DNA of 64,000 nt, taken from Sanghuangporus weigelae. Lineage: Eukaryota > Basidiomycota > Agaricomycetes > Hymenochaetales > Hymenochaetaceae. A program made the translations under genes and the position numbers. The notes under the pieces are model-generated. The model did no database searches. It was not told where the DNA came from and was given only the letters and a program-made list of their open reading frames with translations. Positions 35,539 through 48,596 of this stretch are shown piece after piece (the first letter of the stretch is position 1; every line of letters begins with the position of its first letter). The stretch is taken from assembly GCA_033182465.1 (NCBI GenBank), contig CP137327.1, positions 1,426,001-1,490,000 on the forward strand, given 5' to 3'.

Positions 35539-36983
35539 GTACTTAGTGTCTAAGGTCGCGTTGTATTTAGAGGCGAAAATATCTGTACTGTCGTTGACTG
35601 CATAGCTTTATGAATCACTTAGCTGGAAGGAGAGTTGAGAAGCCTCAGTCTTCACCTTTAATATTCTGCTGGTGAGAGGTATTTGGTATGCCCTTATTGT
35701 AGTGCACTGTGTGGTTGGTAGAGCTCCTATGTCAAAAGACGTCCGCGACATAAACTAAGCAATCTGTTTGCAGCGTCATTCAAACCAGACTTTATCATTT
35801 CTTACTTTCAAGACCGGTAAAGCATCCACAGGTAAAGTTTTGTCCTACGTGAATTAGCTACATGATCGCAGAGCATTTCTTCAGGTCACTCACCACAGTT
35901 TTTGAGCACCAGAGCATCACGCTCAGCTGTCTCTGAAGCACTCTGCTTCTTGAATATTATTGTGATTCAAGGTAGGTTTTCTAAAAATCGAATGGGCGTC
36001 TTTAACATTTTGATGACGCCTCGGACGAGTTTCAGGAACTTGATGGCGTAGAGTATTGGTTAGAAGTGAGATTCGCGTTTTCTATATACCATGTTAACAT
36101 TTCTGATGACAGGCTTGGGAGAATTCGGTATTACTGCGCATTGGATGAATTGGAGTGAAGTGAAGCGAAGTGAGGTTGCTGCTGCTGCACCTCCATGCTA
36201 CCATAAGATTGTTGTCAGACTAGGCGTGTGATAAGAACTATTAGCAGCGTCAAGTCTTATCGTGCAACGGAGTCGCTCTCCTGAAAAAGGACAAGAGGAC
36301 TCGACATGCTCGTGAGAAGCAGAAAAGGGGCATGTTTGCCTCCGTGGCTCTGCAAAATCAAACGCGGAACGTCCCGATCCGTGCTTGATGATCGCTTGCA
36401 AAAGGCCATAGAGAAAACAACCACAAACAACGAAAATGTCAGGAAGTTGCAAAATGCCAAGATGAGGGTTGAAGTGTAAGGAATTGGTTCTGATAAGTCA
36501 TTTACATAAAGTAGATTATCAACTTACTCTCGCTGCACCCTTCATCGGTCTGAGCGGAGACGTCTTCATTTTGGTTAGTCCAAAGGCCCGAACCAAGCTG
36601 GTTTTCACAACACAAAGAGATCGGTTGACTTCAAGCAAGTGCGACAGGGAGAAGGTCTTTACATTCCGGACCAAAGGTAATGCTTTGACAGCTATGCAAG
36701 CAAGCATCAGCGACATGCAACAAATCTAAATGTCAGTATAATAAGACTTAATAGGTCGAGTTCAAGATGGCTCAAGATTAGTGCTCGAGTGACTGGTATT
36801 ATATTCGTGAAGCGTACATTTGAACCTTCGGCGCACGAACTATTCGCGTCCCATGGTACATTTCCATTACGGTGCGGTAACTAAAGGACAGCAGGTAGAA
36901 AAGTAAATATGTATATAGTAGAGTTACAGATAAATAGCCCTAATATGAAAAGAGATGGAAAACACGCTTCTCAGCCGATGAGA
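35539..36983. other. TAH18 3' flank, duplicated downstream; no gene supported
   Basis: About 35,540-36,060 matches 62,850-63,370, with runs such as TAGAGCTCCTATGTC in both. Hydrophobic minus-strand stretches at about 36,257-36,460 (FLTFSLFVVVFSMAF) and 36,519-36,716 could come from an old membrane-protein gene, but they do not join and no family is recognised. Confidence 0.5.
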
Positions 36984-39599
36984 TCAAAAAACTTCCACCA
37001 TGTACCTTGACGAAGCACATCCGTGGTTAGCCTACATCTTCTGTGTTCAAAAGATGCACTTACCTTGCCCTTTGAGGCGATCGAATAATCACCAAGGTCT
37101 CATCGTTCTTGTCTCGTCCTCGTTTGCCCGCATGATCCGCTCTAGTATGGTTCAAATCGCTGGCAGGAGCGTGGCTAGTAACGTGCGCTCGTCTCTCTTC
37201 GTCTTGCTGTCGCGAGCTCCGAGTCACTATGTCCGATGAGACCATGTCTTCAGGTCCTCTATTCCGTTGAGCTTTCTTTCGGCATGATACGGACCTCGCA
37301 CAGCTCAAAAAAATTCTGCATCTCCCAAAAAGTCTATGAACTTCATCGTGGGTTCCCTCGAGCAACTCCATGCGAACATTGGGAAAAGCAGCTTCGAACC
37401 GCACATACTTGTGAACTAGCGTAGTGCGGATAGTATCTAGCGCCGCCTTGATACTGCGAAGGTGATCCGGCAACCAGAGAAGGTAACCGTGATAATGGAA
37501 ATTGACTTGAAGAAATAATGTGCGGCTCGTAGTCTTACTGGATCGAGGGAATAGCTCCAATGCCGCAAGTCTTCGCTGCTCATCGCGTTCACTGTCATAG
37601 GCATCCGTATTGCTTTTCTGGAAGCTTGACGAGCGATGGAAAAGTTCCCAGATGGCGATCCACCATAAAGACTCCAAGTCATGGAGATCATTGTGAAAGA
37701 AAGAAGGGGGTAGTCGCTCCTCTCGAAGCTTTGCGAGGTCTTCCATTCTGTGTTCCTGCAGTGCTTTGAGTCGAGCGTATATGTTAGCGTTGCTGACCGG
37801 ACGAAGATGGCCGTAACATCGCACTGCAGCCTCGACAGCCATGAAGTGCGGGGTACCCTTCACGAGAATTAGGAGACAACCAAACATGAAAGGAGACGGG
37901 TCACTCACTGTTAGTAACTCATGTTCGACGTCGTAGTTCTTCTGCTTTGCGTATTCCAAATCTCCAATCAAACCGCGGCCTTCGTATAAGTACAGGTTTC
38001 CGACACTCAGATCACGATGTACCCAGCCGGCTCCATGAATAAACTTCAAGGCTACTCGATCTTCACGTCAGAGCGGGAATCAAAGAAGATATTGAGCAAA
38101 CCTTTTGTACTGTCACCCAATACAGTGAACGCATCTGCCATGTTCTGCACAGCACCAAGAGATTCCGCGACTTCTTCGAACACGACCCGGTAGTGCTTCC
38201 GATGCAGAATCCTCCTCATAGGGTTGTACCAATTGAGAGGGTCTTTCAAGTCGCCTCTCCATAAGCCTTCAACACCAATCTCGGTCGACGGGTTCATGTC
38301 ATCATCATTACATTTGTTTAGATTCTCGACATTCACCCTGTACTTCTCCTTGAAGGTTGGCGTGTATCCTCGCATCATTACGTTTCCTGTATGATCCTCT
38401 TCGCCATTGACACGGACAAGACAATGCGCGACAGGAGTGAGAAGATGTGAAGCCACCTCCTGTCGAGCCTCCGCACCATATTTCTCTTCAACGTCGTGAA
38501 GGAGCATCTCACGTATGAAGTGTTCAGGTTTCTGGTCTTCCTCGATCCAGACATCCTTCAGCACGTATGGGATGTCTGAGTCTTTTCCGTGCGCAATCCA
38601 CACTCTCGTTGCGTGGCTGACTAGCTCATCAGCAGAGCTCTTCGATAACACTTCGAGCGTTTCGTAAATCTCATCTCCGACATCTATACGATAGGCCTGA
38701 CTTCCGTCGCGCCTGGTGGAAGGCCGAATGGTCGGATCCCATCCTAATTCTTCCTTGGATGCGAAGGCGAGAGAGAGAAACACGTGAAACAGTAGGTCTA
38801 AATCCTGTTTCGACATCGTCAAGTGGACCGTCAAGCTATCACATTGTAATCTAGCTCTCACTTTAGAAAAGTCAAAAGGCTCGCTGACAACGGGAGATGC
38901 TCGCGAGCAGAACCAAAGACGCATGCTAGTATTCTCGACGGTAATTCCAAAGGAGAATCTTCGACCTGGGTCCCGCACCATAGCAAGCTGGATATTAGAA
39001 ATGATTTTTCTGACATTCTGAGGCAACACTACGTTTAATATTGCCGAGCCACAGAAAATGATACTCACCTTCGTGCAAGACTCTTGACTACTTGTCCTTC
39101 TGAGGACTGCAGTGAGCGCTATATCAAACCACGAGCTGATCGTGCACTTCTCTGCACTGGCCCCTGCGATTTGTTCTTCTCGGTCTTTGAGAACGAAGCA
39201 CGCGGTTTGCGAGGATATACTTCCTCGGTGACCATTTTCTCGACCATCCTTGCTTCGTTCAGGAATGAGTACCATCTCTAGCGCCTGCTCGAGATGTGGC
39301 GCTTTCGCAGAGGCTACAGAAGTCGCCTTTTCAAAAATGTCGACCAGGCGAAAGAGCCATATTTCTTCTTTCTCTTTCCTCGAGACACACCCCGAAAGTC
39401 CTTCCATCTGCCGGTGGAGTCAACATGTCCGTTTTTTCTCAGCATAGATACGATCCTTTCAACATCGATTCCATGCCTGAGCGGAGGCAGGAGATGGTCT
39501 ACGAATGTACACGCCTCAATCACGGGGAAAACATAGCCGGGGTTGCTCTTCTTCAAAATCGATTAGCTCCTGCAACTGGCGAGTAGCACTAGAATACAT
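36984..39599 (-). pseudogene. FunK1-A, fungal-type protein kinase, N-terminus frameshifted
   Basis: FunK1 kinases are expanded in Agaricomycetes; their substrates are unknown. The kinase part is open: Lys in VLKDVWIEEDQ, GWVHRDLSVGNLYLY (HRD intact), GDLEYAK at the DFG position, KGTPHFMAVEAA, and FHNDLHDLESLWWIAIW. The C-terminus is basic; a last intron joins SPQRAR to YMVEVF with the stop at 36984-36986. Against its paralog FunK1-D, the N-terminal region lacks 5 bases near 39,545 and 4 bases near 39,350, so the frame breaks twice between the ATG at 39599 and about 39,340. An in-frame ATG at 39407 could still start a protein without the first ~70 residues. I call it a probable pseudogene; a shortened active kinase is the alternative. 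Confidence 0.7.
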
Positions 39600-41217
39600 G
39601 TTGTTAGGTGCAGACATCAAGTTTTGATGAGGTAGTTAGAGACGACAATGAAGGTATAAGTCAACTTGAACTTTCGTGGCTTACAACTGAAGACGTACTA
39701 TCACGTATCACGCGAGATCTGCGAGAGCCTACGGAAACTTCCGACAAGTTACAGTTTGTGTTGCATTCCAATGTCATCGGGGCGCATTTACATAACGACC
39801 GTGGCTGAATTGGAAGCTTCGAGTCATGAAACATAACAGCGTGAGTCACGAATAGCGAGAGTTCCAGTAATCCATGCGTAAAATGATTCCTAACGTCTGA
39901 AATGTACTATTGACACCATCGCTGTCAAGTTTGCAGAATGTTCTTGCATTATCTATCTCTGATAGGCAAGTCAGTGGTGGGTGACAAGAAAGACGTAAGG
40001 AGAAAGGACGATTCTGTGTACAATTTTCACCTTTCTTTCGCAGCGGTTCGGGGCGGTTATCGTAAATCGTCATTTGCAATTCTGTTCCTGAAAAGCAATG
40101 TCGTTCCTAGGAATTCCTCGCTTGAATACCAGAACATCCACTGGTGGAAAAGATAATCTTGGAACTTTTCGCAGCACGTCGATTCGCAAGTATCCAACGT
40201 TCCAAGATAACTTCCAAATATTCAGAAATATGCAGATGATTGGACTCACATTCCAATTTTCAAGAGCTTCTCGACAGTTGCAAGAAATTCTCTAGCATAG
40301 CCGATTTTGTACCATATGAGTAGGTTAAGTCAGCCTGCATTGAGGTTAAGAAAAGCGAAGGTTGTCAACAGGAATCGCCGAGTTCAAATACAATCCGTTC
40401 AGAACAACTCAAGGACAAAAGTAGTTGCTGCACGCCTTAGTCTTCCAGTGAATTATAATTACTTCAGCAAATGCTGCAGTCAGCAAGTAAAAACATTCTT
40501 CAAGATAGAAAATCAGACCTGAATAACTATCTTTTCCCTTTCTCTTTTGCAAGTTGCCAGCGACCTTCATTTGTATTTATTTCAAAGTGAATCGCGCGTC
40601 GGAAGCAGATAGCAACACCGTGAAATCCAATTTGATATCCTTTCCTGTTGGATTCCATCGGATAGCGAATCTACAGCAAATTCGTAGTCGGGAAATCAAC
40701 AGAATCCAACTGTCCAATATACCTGGCCAATTCAGAAACATGACATTTTGTCCGATTCATACTACAGCCAGACAGTCCGTGAAAGATGAAGGCCATACCT
40801 ATCGTATCTAAATCTTAGAGTCAAGCGTACCACAGAAGCTGCGGGACCTCCTTGTTGCAGGTAAGCATGGAAGACGGTATCTTGCGGTGTCCACGCTGAC
40901 ATCACGGCTAGGGCTCGAGGAGCGCTTATTATGAGATAAATGAGATGCTCGGTAGGCGCTTCGAGCGCTTTTTGGAGAATGCGCAAATAGATTCATAAAC
41001 CATGCAGAGTACCAGCGTAATTTGAAGCAACACATTGACAGGACAGGGATGAAAACGAGAACTAGTGACGATCTTAAAGTTACATCTGTCTGTGACTGTG
41101 ACAATGTAACTGGCCAAGATGTACGTTACACGTGACGCGACGCGATTCTAACCACCACCACCATCTACTCTAATTTTTCCATTCCGATATCCTGCTTGCT
41201 CGAGATCTCCTGCAAAA
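39600..41217. promoter_or_regulatory. Divergent intergenic between FunK1-A and FunK1-B
   Basis: This 1.6-kb span lies between divergent FunK1 genes. The matching span between FunK1-D and FunK1-E is only 0.5 kb, so sequence was gained here or lost there. No gene, terminal repeat or element was recognised in it. Confidence 0.45.
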
Positions 41218-43913
41218 ATGAACCCTTCAGCAGCTCGATTCCACTCTGAAGATCCGACGTCCTCTAAACGGCATACTGCCCAACCTCCTGTTCCTTCCTC
41301 AAGTAGCCACGATTACGAACATGTCGACATGATACAGGAAATGCAGAGTCCGGGTTATGCCATCCCGGAAATAGATATAAACTCGTTTGTCGACCTCATT
41401 CTTCCCCCTCTAAAGGATGGCATAGTTGTCGAAGATATTATGTCGTCGTTGGTACATGAAGGTACTATCTCCACCAGCCGAGGATGGAAGGGCTGTAAAA
41501 GGACTGCATCGAACAGCTCAAACGGAAGAGAAAGTGATATATTTGCTCCTCTGTGGGACTTATTTGATAGAGCGGCTTCGGTGGCATCGAAAAGCACTCC
41601 CCATCTAGATCAGTTCATTCGAATGGCTTTTCTCCCTTCGAAACCGCGGCGAGCGTCGAGACGAAGGGTATCGCTAGAGAGGGCATACTTCGTTCTGAAT
41701 GGCGCTCAGAGACGCTCAGCGGGAAGAAAGTCAAAGAAACTCCCGAAATATACATGGTTCGATGTCGCTCTTACTATGGAACTCAAGAAGAACGATACCC
41801 GTCAGACGTGCGAAGACGTACGTGCCTAAAATTTCTCTCACTGATTCAGCATCTGAAGCTTCGTGCAGAACTCCAGGAATGTTATTCGTAACATTCAGCA
41901 AGTGATGGCCCGAGACCCATGCCGGAGATTCTCGTTTGGTATCACTGTCGAGAACACGAACATGCGCCTGTGGTTTTGTTCTCGTGCGACGCCGGTAGTC
42001 AGCAAGCCTTTCGATTTCACGATGGTATGCTCTTCACTAGCCTCGTCTGATGAATGTACTTCTTAACTTGGTTGGGTAGGATTTAGCGCTCTTATTGCAT
42101 GTGCTTCTTTCCTTCGCATTTGCTTCGAAGGAAGAACTGGGATGGGATTCGACAATCCGTCCGATCATCAAGAGCGACGGCAAACGGGCATACCACATCG
42201 ATATCGATGGTCAGACATACGAAACAATGAAAGTGCTGGCAGATGACGCAGCCGAAGAACTTGTGAGTCACGCAACCAGAGTATGGAGTGCCACCCATCT
42301 CGACTCGGGCGAACTCTTCGTCCTGAAGGACGTGTGGATAGAAGATGAACGGGATCTTGAACACTGCATTCGCGAGAAGCTTCTGTACGATATTGAAAGT
42401 GAATACGGTGCGGATGTACGGAAAGAGGTTGCCTCGCATCTACTCACCCCTGTCGTGAACTGGCTTGTATTTGACGGCAATAGGCAAGATCACACGACTA
42501 TCAACATGATGCGGGGGTTCTCGCCATCGTTCAGACAAACCTTTAAGGTCGATATTAGGACTCTCAGAGCACGAAATGATGATGGGATCGACGTCTTAAC
42601 ATGCACTGACCGGGAAGACATGAGGAGTCCTCTTCCCTGGTACAATCCCGTGAGGAAGATTTTCGGACGAAAGCATTACCGTGTTGTATTCAAAGAAGTC
42701 GCAACAGCACTCCATACGATCAATGATTCTGCTAGTGTTTTCATCGCCCTGAGCGATAGTGCAAGAGGTAAGCGTTTCTCGTCGATTACGGTAGAGGTGA
42801 TGGGCTTATTATCAACTAGTTTTGAAATGGATCCATGGATGCGGTTGGGTACACCGAGACATTAGCGTGGGTAACCTGTATCTTTATCATGGTCGAGGCT
42901 TGATCGGAGATTTGGAGTTCGCGAAGCGGAAAAACACTGATTTAGAGCACGAACTACGGACAGTAAGTAATCTTATTGTCCTGGTTCACTGTTACTGATG
43001 AAAGTGAAGGGCACTCCTGATTTTATGGCTGTCGAAGCGGCACGACGCTCCTACGAATATCTTCCGCAAATTGTCGATGATGATCTAGACGCGGAGCTGG
43101 AGGCATTATGTGAAGGCAGGGTAGATGAAGTCTGCTCAAAGTCAAAACCGGATCCAGCTGCTGCTTTCTTTCATAACGATCTGCATGATCTGGAGTCGCT
43201 ATGGTGGAGTGCCATTTGGATACTGTTTTGCGAATGCACTAGCTCATCGATGGGCGGCGCAAATTCATGTATGGATGGCTCAGGTGATCAACGTAATTGT
43301 GCCTTTTCCAAGCTTTTTTCCTGGACATCCAACACAGAGGACAGAAAGATGTTCACCGAGAGCAGGGCAATTTTCAATCAAAGAGTCGCTTGGATGCCGG
43401 ACCACCTCCGTGACTTGAGAGCTGCGATTGATTCCCTGCGCGTGGTGCTAGTTCGGAAGTATGTGGCATTCGAAGCCGGATTCCCTCGAATCCAAACAGA
43501 TGCTTTTGAAGGTATCCACGAGATATTTCAGAAGCATTTCAAACGATGCAGTGAAATAATCGCTGAGATCAGGCTCTCGTCGTCCAAAGCAGATGGCCAA
43601 AGGCTTCAGCACACCGATGTGGAGCATGCATCGGCCACTTTACCCTTTCAATCCAAGACGCAACCCACCGAGCTCGAAGCTTCGAAGAGTAGGCCGCTCG
43701 ACCTTATGGGTGATGCGAGGAACTCCGAACCTATGATAGGCGATGCTGCTGCGCCGAAGCATATCGGAGTTAGGAAAGGAAAACGTAAACGAGAAGACAA
43801 CGAAGACTTACCTCCTATGCGCCCGTTTCGCATGGCAAGGTGCGTATTTTTTTCAAAAAAGACATCCATCAAACTGACTCTCCTTCATCAGATACGTACT
43901 CGGGGTTTGCTGA
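41218..43913 (+). CDS. FunK1-B, fungal-type protein kinase, intact
   Basis: The spliced model is about 820 residues, unbroken. An N-terminal helical domain (SPGYAIPEIDINSFVDLILP; FAPLWDLFDRAASVAS) is followed by MARDPCRRFSFGITVENTNM, RLWFCSRATPVV and FAFASKEELGWDSTIRP. The kinase fold then begins: YETMKVLADDAAEEL, catalytic Lys in LFVLKDVWIED, acidic helix residues, VMMRG-like NMMRGFSPSF, and RKHYRVVFKEVATAL. After an intron: LKWIHGCGWVHRDISVGNLY and GDLEFAKRKNTD. After another: KGTPDFMAVEAARR, then FHNDLHDLESLWWSAIWIL. The tail has a nuclear-localisation-like KGKRKRED, and a tiny last exon gives ARYVLGVC. Six or so introns all keep frame. The HRD Asp and Lys suggest catalysis. It is divergent from FunK1-A and in tandem with FunK1-C. 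Confidence 0.88.
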
Positions 43914-44311
43914 TGATTCGCAGAAAGGAGATTACTTCGTTTTGTGCTTTGACTATGAAATTGCTTTGATCCGTCTGTACAAGTATTCTGATCTGTTATC
44001 ATTTAATTCATAACATGTCGTGAAAAGTATTGAAAAGAACTCCTGGATAAGTGGTATTACAAAGTCTTTGAATACGTCTATGTAATCGTGTGAGCATGGG
44101 TCTCAGCATTTTAGAACACCATGATAGTGTTTAAACCGTTCTGAATTCGAGTCTTGATAGGTCCAGACCTTGAGAGAGCTGAATTTTGTCCACTCTGTAG
44201 TCGATCTTCTGCCCTTGATTTGAAGCCACGATCAGCCAGGTGACGGGACTTGCCGTACTTAAGTCCTGTTAACTACGCAGACCAGCAACCACTCCTTGCC
44301 TCCACCCCACA
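43914..44311. other. Intergenic between FunK1-B and FunK1-C
   Basis: Contains the 3' UTR of FunK1-B and the former promoter of FunK1-C. Nothing else was seen. Confidence 0.45.
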
Positions 44312-47032
44312 ATGTCGAGTGATTTACCAATCGCTTCATCTTCGGAGACTGGTACCTCTACTATTCAGGATTCTCCCACAACCCCCAAGAATCCTAGACG
44401 ATGGTTCCGCTTAACCGAAGACTCTCCAGTGAAGATACATTCTACCTTGGGCCGTGGCTATCAGTTGGGAACGCTTGACTCCAGGAGAGTAGCAATTGCT
44501 GATGATGTAGATCATGCTATGCCAGAGATTCCTCTTGAGTCTTTCATGGAACACTTGCTTCCTCCTCTGAAGGACGGACTTGACGTAAACAAGGTCGTGG
44601 CTTCGTTGGCCAAGCAGGATACTAAACTATTCACTCGCAAAGGGAAACTACTCAACGATTTTCGAAAAGGAACCTGTTCATAACAATGCATACGAAAACG
44701 ATGTTTTTGCTCCATTGGCTACGATTTGCAAGCGAATCTGCGAATGTGCTTCGGAAATCCTTGGAGAGGAACAAACGTGTCGGCTTGAGCTGCGGCCAGA
44801 CTATACACCGTGGTCTGAAAGGAACAGCTCAACGCGACCTGATGCATATTTCGTACTCAAAGCATTGGAGTGGTATGCTACTGCAGTTGCAGCAGCGAAG
44901 GCGGAAAGGAGCGAGGAAGAACCCAAGAATTTGAAACAAGCAAAGAAGAAGAAGCCACCGACGCTTTCCTGGTATGATATCCTTTTCCCTGGTGAATTCA
45001 AAAAGGGAGAAACGGATGAGGATAGGGTCGATGTGAGTCCATCAACTTAGTTGCTTGATTCGGCGCTCTAATTTTCACGTTAGAATGGCCTTAAACTTCT
45101 ACACAGCTTGCAACATGTTATGACTTTGGACGCCTGCAGGAGGTTTGTTTTCGGATTCACGGTTGAGAATACATCCATGCGACTTTGGTTCGCTTCTCGA
45201 GCCAAAGTCTTGGTAAGTGAAAAATTCAATTTCACTCGGGTGAGTGGCAGCGGATGACAAGCGAGTAACAACTAATTCAATCTCATTAGAGCGTGAATGT
45301 AGTCGCTCGTATATTTTTGTCCATTGCATTTGCTTCGAAGGAGGAACTGGGCTGGGATTTGTCAATCCGACCCTTCTTCGGAGTGAACAAAAAGAGGGCA
45401 TACTATATCGATGTTGGAAGCACAACGTACGAGACAGTCGAAGTTATCTCGGACCTTGAAGCGGACGTACTCAACAGCAGTGCGGCTCGGGCATGGAAAG
45501 TCCGACTTCCAGGAATGAACTCTTTCTTTTATCTTAAGGACATCTGGTTAGAAGAGGGTCGGAGGCTCGAGAAAACCATTCACGACATGATCTTGGAGAA
45601 CGTTGAAAGGGCTTTCGGTGCGGAGATCCGGAAGGATACAGCTTCATTTATGCTCACGCCTATGGACGACTGGCTTGTTCGTGCCAACGGTGAAGATGAT
45701 CATACGACACGTGTCATGATGCGTGGTTACACACCGTGCTTGGAGAACGTTTATCACATCAAGAAACGGTACAGGTCTGACAACTCAAAGAAGAGTGTGG
45801 GTCTCCCGTCAGCGGCTGACACGGATATTCATGATATCCAAGCTTGCATCCAAGTAAAGACGCTTGAGCATCGCAAACATTATCGTGTTGTGTTTATGCA
45901 ATGTGCTTAGCCCATTCATACTCTGAGGAAGTTATCCGATGCATTTGTTGTATTGAAAGACGGTGCGACAGGTCTGTCAGACATAAACTTTATCAAAGAC
46001 CGAACCGAAATGACTTATCAAAAGACAAAATTAGCTTTGAAATGGATCCATGGCAGTGGCTGGGTCCATCGCGGTCTGGGGGCGGACAGTTTGTACTTTT
46101 ATAATGGACGTGGCTTGATCGGAGATTTTGAATATGCAAGGCGAAAGAATTCGGAAGCTGCACATAAAAAGCGTACAGTGAGTAAGTAGCATCAGAAAGA
46201 CACTCTTCACTCATCATCTTTGTAGGCACTTACCGACTTTATGGCTAATGAGGTCATCGCACGAGAATACCGTTACAGACCAAGAGAGCAGGTACTGGAG
46301 GCAGGCGAAAAGCCTGCTTTCTGTAGTAACGATCTTCACGACCTGGAATCATTATGGTGGACCGCGATCTATCATCTTTTCATGAATCGTGACGTTTCCG
46401 AGGCAAAGATGCTCGAACATGAAGTCAGAATGATAATGAGAGGTTGCAGCGATGCCGCTTTGACTGTGTTTCCTAGGTCAAAGGAGATAAGCGAACGCCT
46501 GAAGTTCTTGGATCAGCACACAACATTTTCGAAGCTTGTTTCCTGGATGCCTGAGAAATTCAAAAATATCAAAGAGATGATAGATCATCTACGCAAACAG
46601 CTCGTTCGACGATACATGGCTTTCGAAAAAGATCTGTCCGTGATTTGAATGGACGCCTTTCAGGGCTCACAAGAAGCATTCAAAATAGCATTTGACCGGT
46701 GTGTAAGTTATGCAACAGGCGTCGAAACGTCACCATGTAAGACAACAGCGCTCCAGCTGTTGGATGTCGAACAGGACGAGGAGGACTGGTCTTCGACTCT
46801 CGTATCCTTGTTTAACAACACATCAGAGTCCTCACAATCAGGATCCGGTCTTGCAACGAACGCAGATGCTGAAGTAGCAGGAAAACGAAAACAGCGGGAA
46901 GATGATCTGCTAAAGAAAGGCAAGCAGAGACCTCCTTTATCCAGCCATATTAGACATGCCGCTGAACTTATTCTCAAAAGTTATGAGCAAGAAGATGAGG
47001 AGACGATCCGTATGACACGCGAACTCTACTAG
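44312..47032 (+). pseudogene. FunK1-C, fungal-type kinase pseudogene
   Basis: The start (MSSDLPIASSSETGTSTI) and N-terminal domain (MPEIPLESFMEHLLPPLKDG) are like FunK1-F. The frame shifts by one base near 44,660 (a stop follows LNDFRKGTCS) and resumes at ENDVFAPLATICKRICEC. An in-frame stop ends MQCA at 45,908 where FunK1-F reads through, and another follows EKDLSVI at 46,646. The catalytic Asp is also lost: GWVHRGLGADSLYFY has Gly where the others have HRD. The rest is recognisable: YLKDIWLEEG, GDFEYARRK, LTDFMANEV, NDLHDLESLWWTAIYHLF, and a tail with GKRKQRED. Three frame breaks plus a lost catalytic residue make this a dead kinase gene of the C-type (with FunK1-F). Confidence 0.85.
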
Positions 47033-47523
47033 GAGGACTAGGCCGGTAACCAATTGCTCCAAAGAAGCCTCAGGAGGCTCACTGTGATGGTCGGGTTTGT
47101 CCGTCGTATGTTTGATGTATACGTAAGCTTGCTGTATACAGTATATGCTTTCATTTGTACTCCTCCACGTTTTAATTGCAGACTATGAGAGATATTTTAT
47201 TTGACCAATATTGATGCCAGCGCGAACCAGTAGTTGATCGATATCATGTAACCAGCGTTGCCGAAGTAGTGGAAATTCTGATCGAGGTCTCCCGAGAGTG
47301 AATTTCAAACATCGATGGAAAGAAACCGAAGTGCAGCGGGTGATATGCCAGGCGAAGAGGATCCACAATGCAAGTTCCTTCGCACTCTGCCTTCAGACGC
47401 CCGCCATTTGTCAATAGGGCTTAAGCAGGTAGGAGCGAGCAGGTAGGAGCGACACAATATCTCCAGGCGCTGAGGTCAATATCATATCGGCACATATAGT
47501 AAAGGAATGAACTCATAGAGGAC
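47033..47523. other. Intergenic / decayed left end of FunK1 relic 1
   Basis: A short part near 47,260-47,290 (GCCGAAGTAGTGGAAATTCT) resembles 58,675-58,700 in the second relic, so the relic may start here. There is no coding potential. Confidence 0.4.
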
Positions 47524-47971
47524 CTGCATGTACGAGCTATTCATGAATTGCGACACTTAGAGAATCACATGGACCATGACGAAGCCGACCAAATAGCCAA
47601 CGGTTGGCGAGACGCAGCTTTTCCAGTAATCCCTGGAACCGGAGCAACAAAAGGTCGTCTGATTTTCTTAAAGATAAGATCGTGTGTGAAAAATACGTAT
47701 GTCTGGAAGATTCAAGGATATCCAAACTTCACTGGCCAATCTTCGTAGACGTGTGATTTGGTTCTACATGCTCTTTGTGAAGAGCCTGCCTGCAATCGAA
47801 CCAGATGTCTTCGAAGGCTCACAGGATAATTGTATGAACATTCGATGCATGTTTGAAACATAAGATCTTGCCATGTCAGACTACAGCACTCCAGTCGTAC
47901 GTCAAGCAGAATAAGAGTGAATGGAGCTTGCCTACCAAATCTTTGTTTGATGGTGCGAAGAGAGCAACTTG
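47524..47971 (+). pseudogene. FunK1 relic 1, C-lobe fragment of C-type
   Basis: YELFMNCDT followed by a stop, then RITWTMTK, and later GLKRAT-like ends match the 3' part of C-type FunK1 genes (YELFMNSDTSENHMDHD in relic 2). The upstream kinase is missing. It is nearly identical to 59,021-59,493. Confidence 0.7.
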
Positions 47972-48596
47972 ATCGAAACCAGGCCCTTCATTCGCAGCAA
48001 GAATCGGAGGATCAGGCAAATGAAAGCAGAGTGACCTTTAAAATACAATCTGCAAAGAAAGGTAAGCAGATGCTTGTGCTTCTTAAATTATAGAATATAC
48101 AGTGCCGACCTTTCCACGTAAGTGACTCGAAGGAGAATTAAAAGACGTCCGGTATAGATTCCATGCTCACCCCAAGGGACTAATCTGGTGGATAGAGTTG
48201 TCCTGTCCAATCAATCTCAGCAGTCTCTCATCAGTTTCAGATGAATATTTCTTACTTCCATATGCTTTACATATGCCGATGCCTACTGTATAGTAGATAT
48301 GGAGTATGCCTTTCTATGTCTCTGCCCGTTGTTGTATGTTTGAAATATGATGCAAGCTAGTTACATGGGCCAAAGTAACTGTATTGATGTGGTGACGAAA
48401 GGATGTTCGGCCGTAGAAAACGTCAAGATAGAAGTAAAGCATGTATGATGTGATATAGGTTAAAGTCCTCGAGCCTGGGAACAAATCACGTAACGCGTTT
48501 TTCACGATCAGACTAGTCTGTTGACCAGCATTACATCCGTTTTATCAGGAAAGCGTTCGGTAAATAAGCCTCGGACTTGAGCACATCAAGGAATAC
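47972..48596. other. Unit-end spacer, copy 1
   Basis: Non-coding. Aligned by eye it is almost the same as 59,494-60,148, including CAGTGCCGACCTTTCCACG and AAAGACGTCCGGTATAGATT. It ends exactly where TAH18 similarity starts. Confidence 0.7.

Larger units (their letters stand above)
33238..48596. repeat. Tandem array unit 1 (TAH18, FunK1 A, B, C, relic)
   Basis: The first full unit of a tandem array. The left edge is codon 4 of the intact TAH18 gene: similarity to later copies starts at TGGCGAC (33,238) and not before. The right edge is where the next TAH18 copy begins (48,597). Gene order and orientation are TAH18 plus, FunK1-A minus, FunK1-B plus, FunK1-C plus, relic plus, and unit 2 repeats this. 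Confidence 0.75.

Noticed and set aside
36198-36729. Minus-strand membrane-protein gene
   Set aside because: Two hydrophobic stretches are open but no splice sites join them and no family motif is seen; recorded only as spacer.
44640-44700. Programmed frameshift in FunK1-C
   Set aside because: No slippery site or structure is evident, and two further stops plus a lost catalytic Asp point to simple decay.
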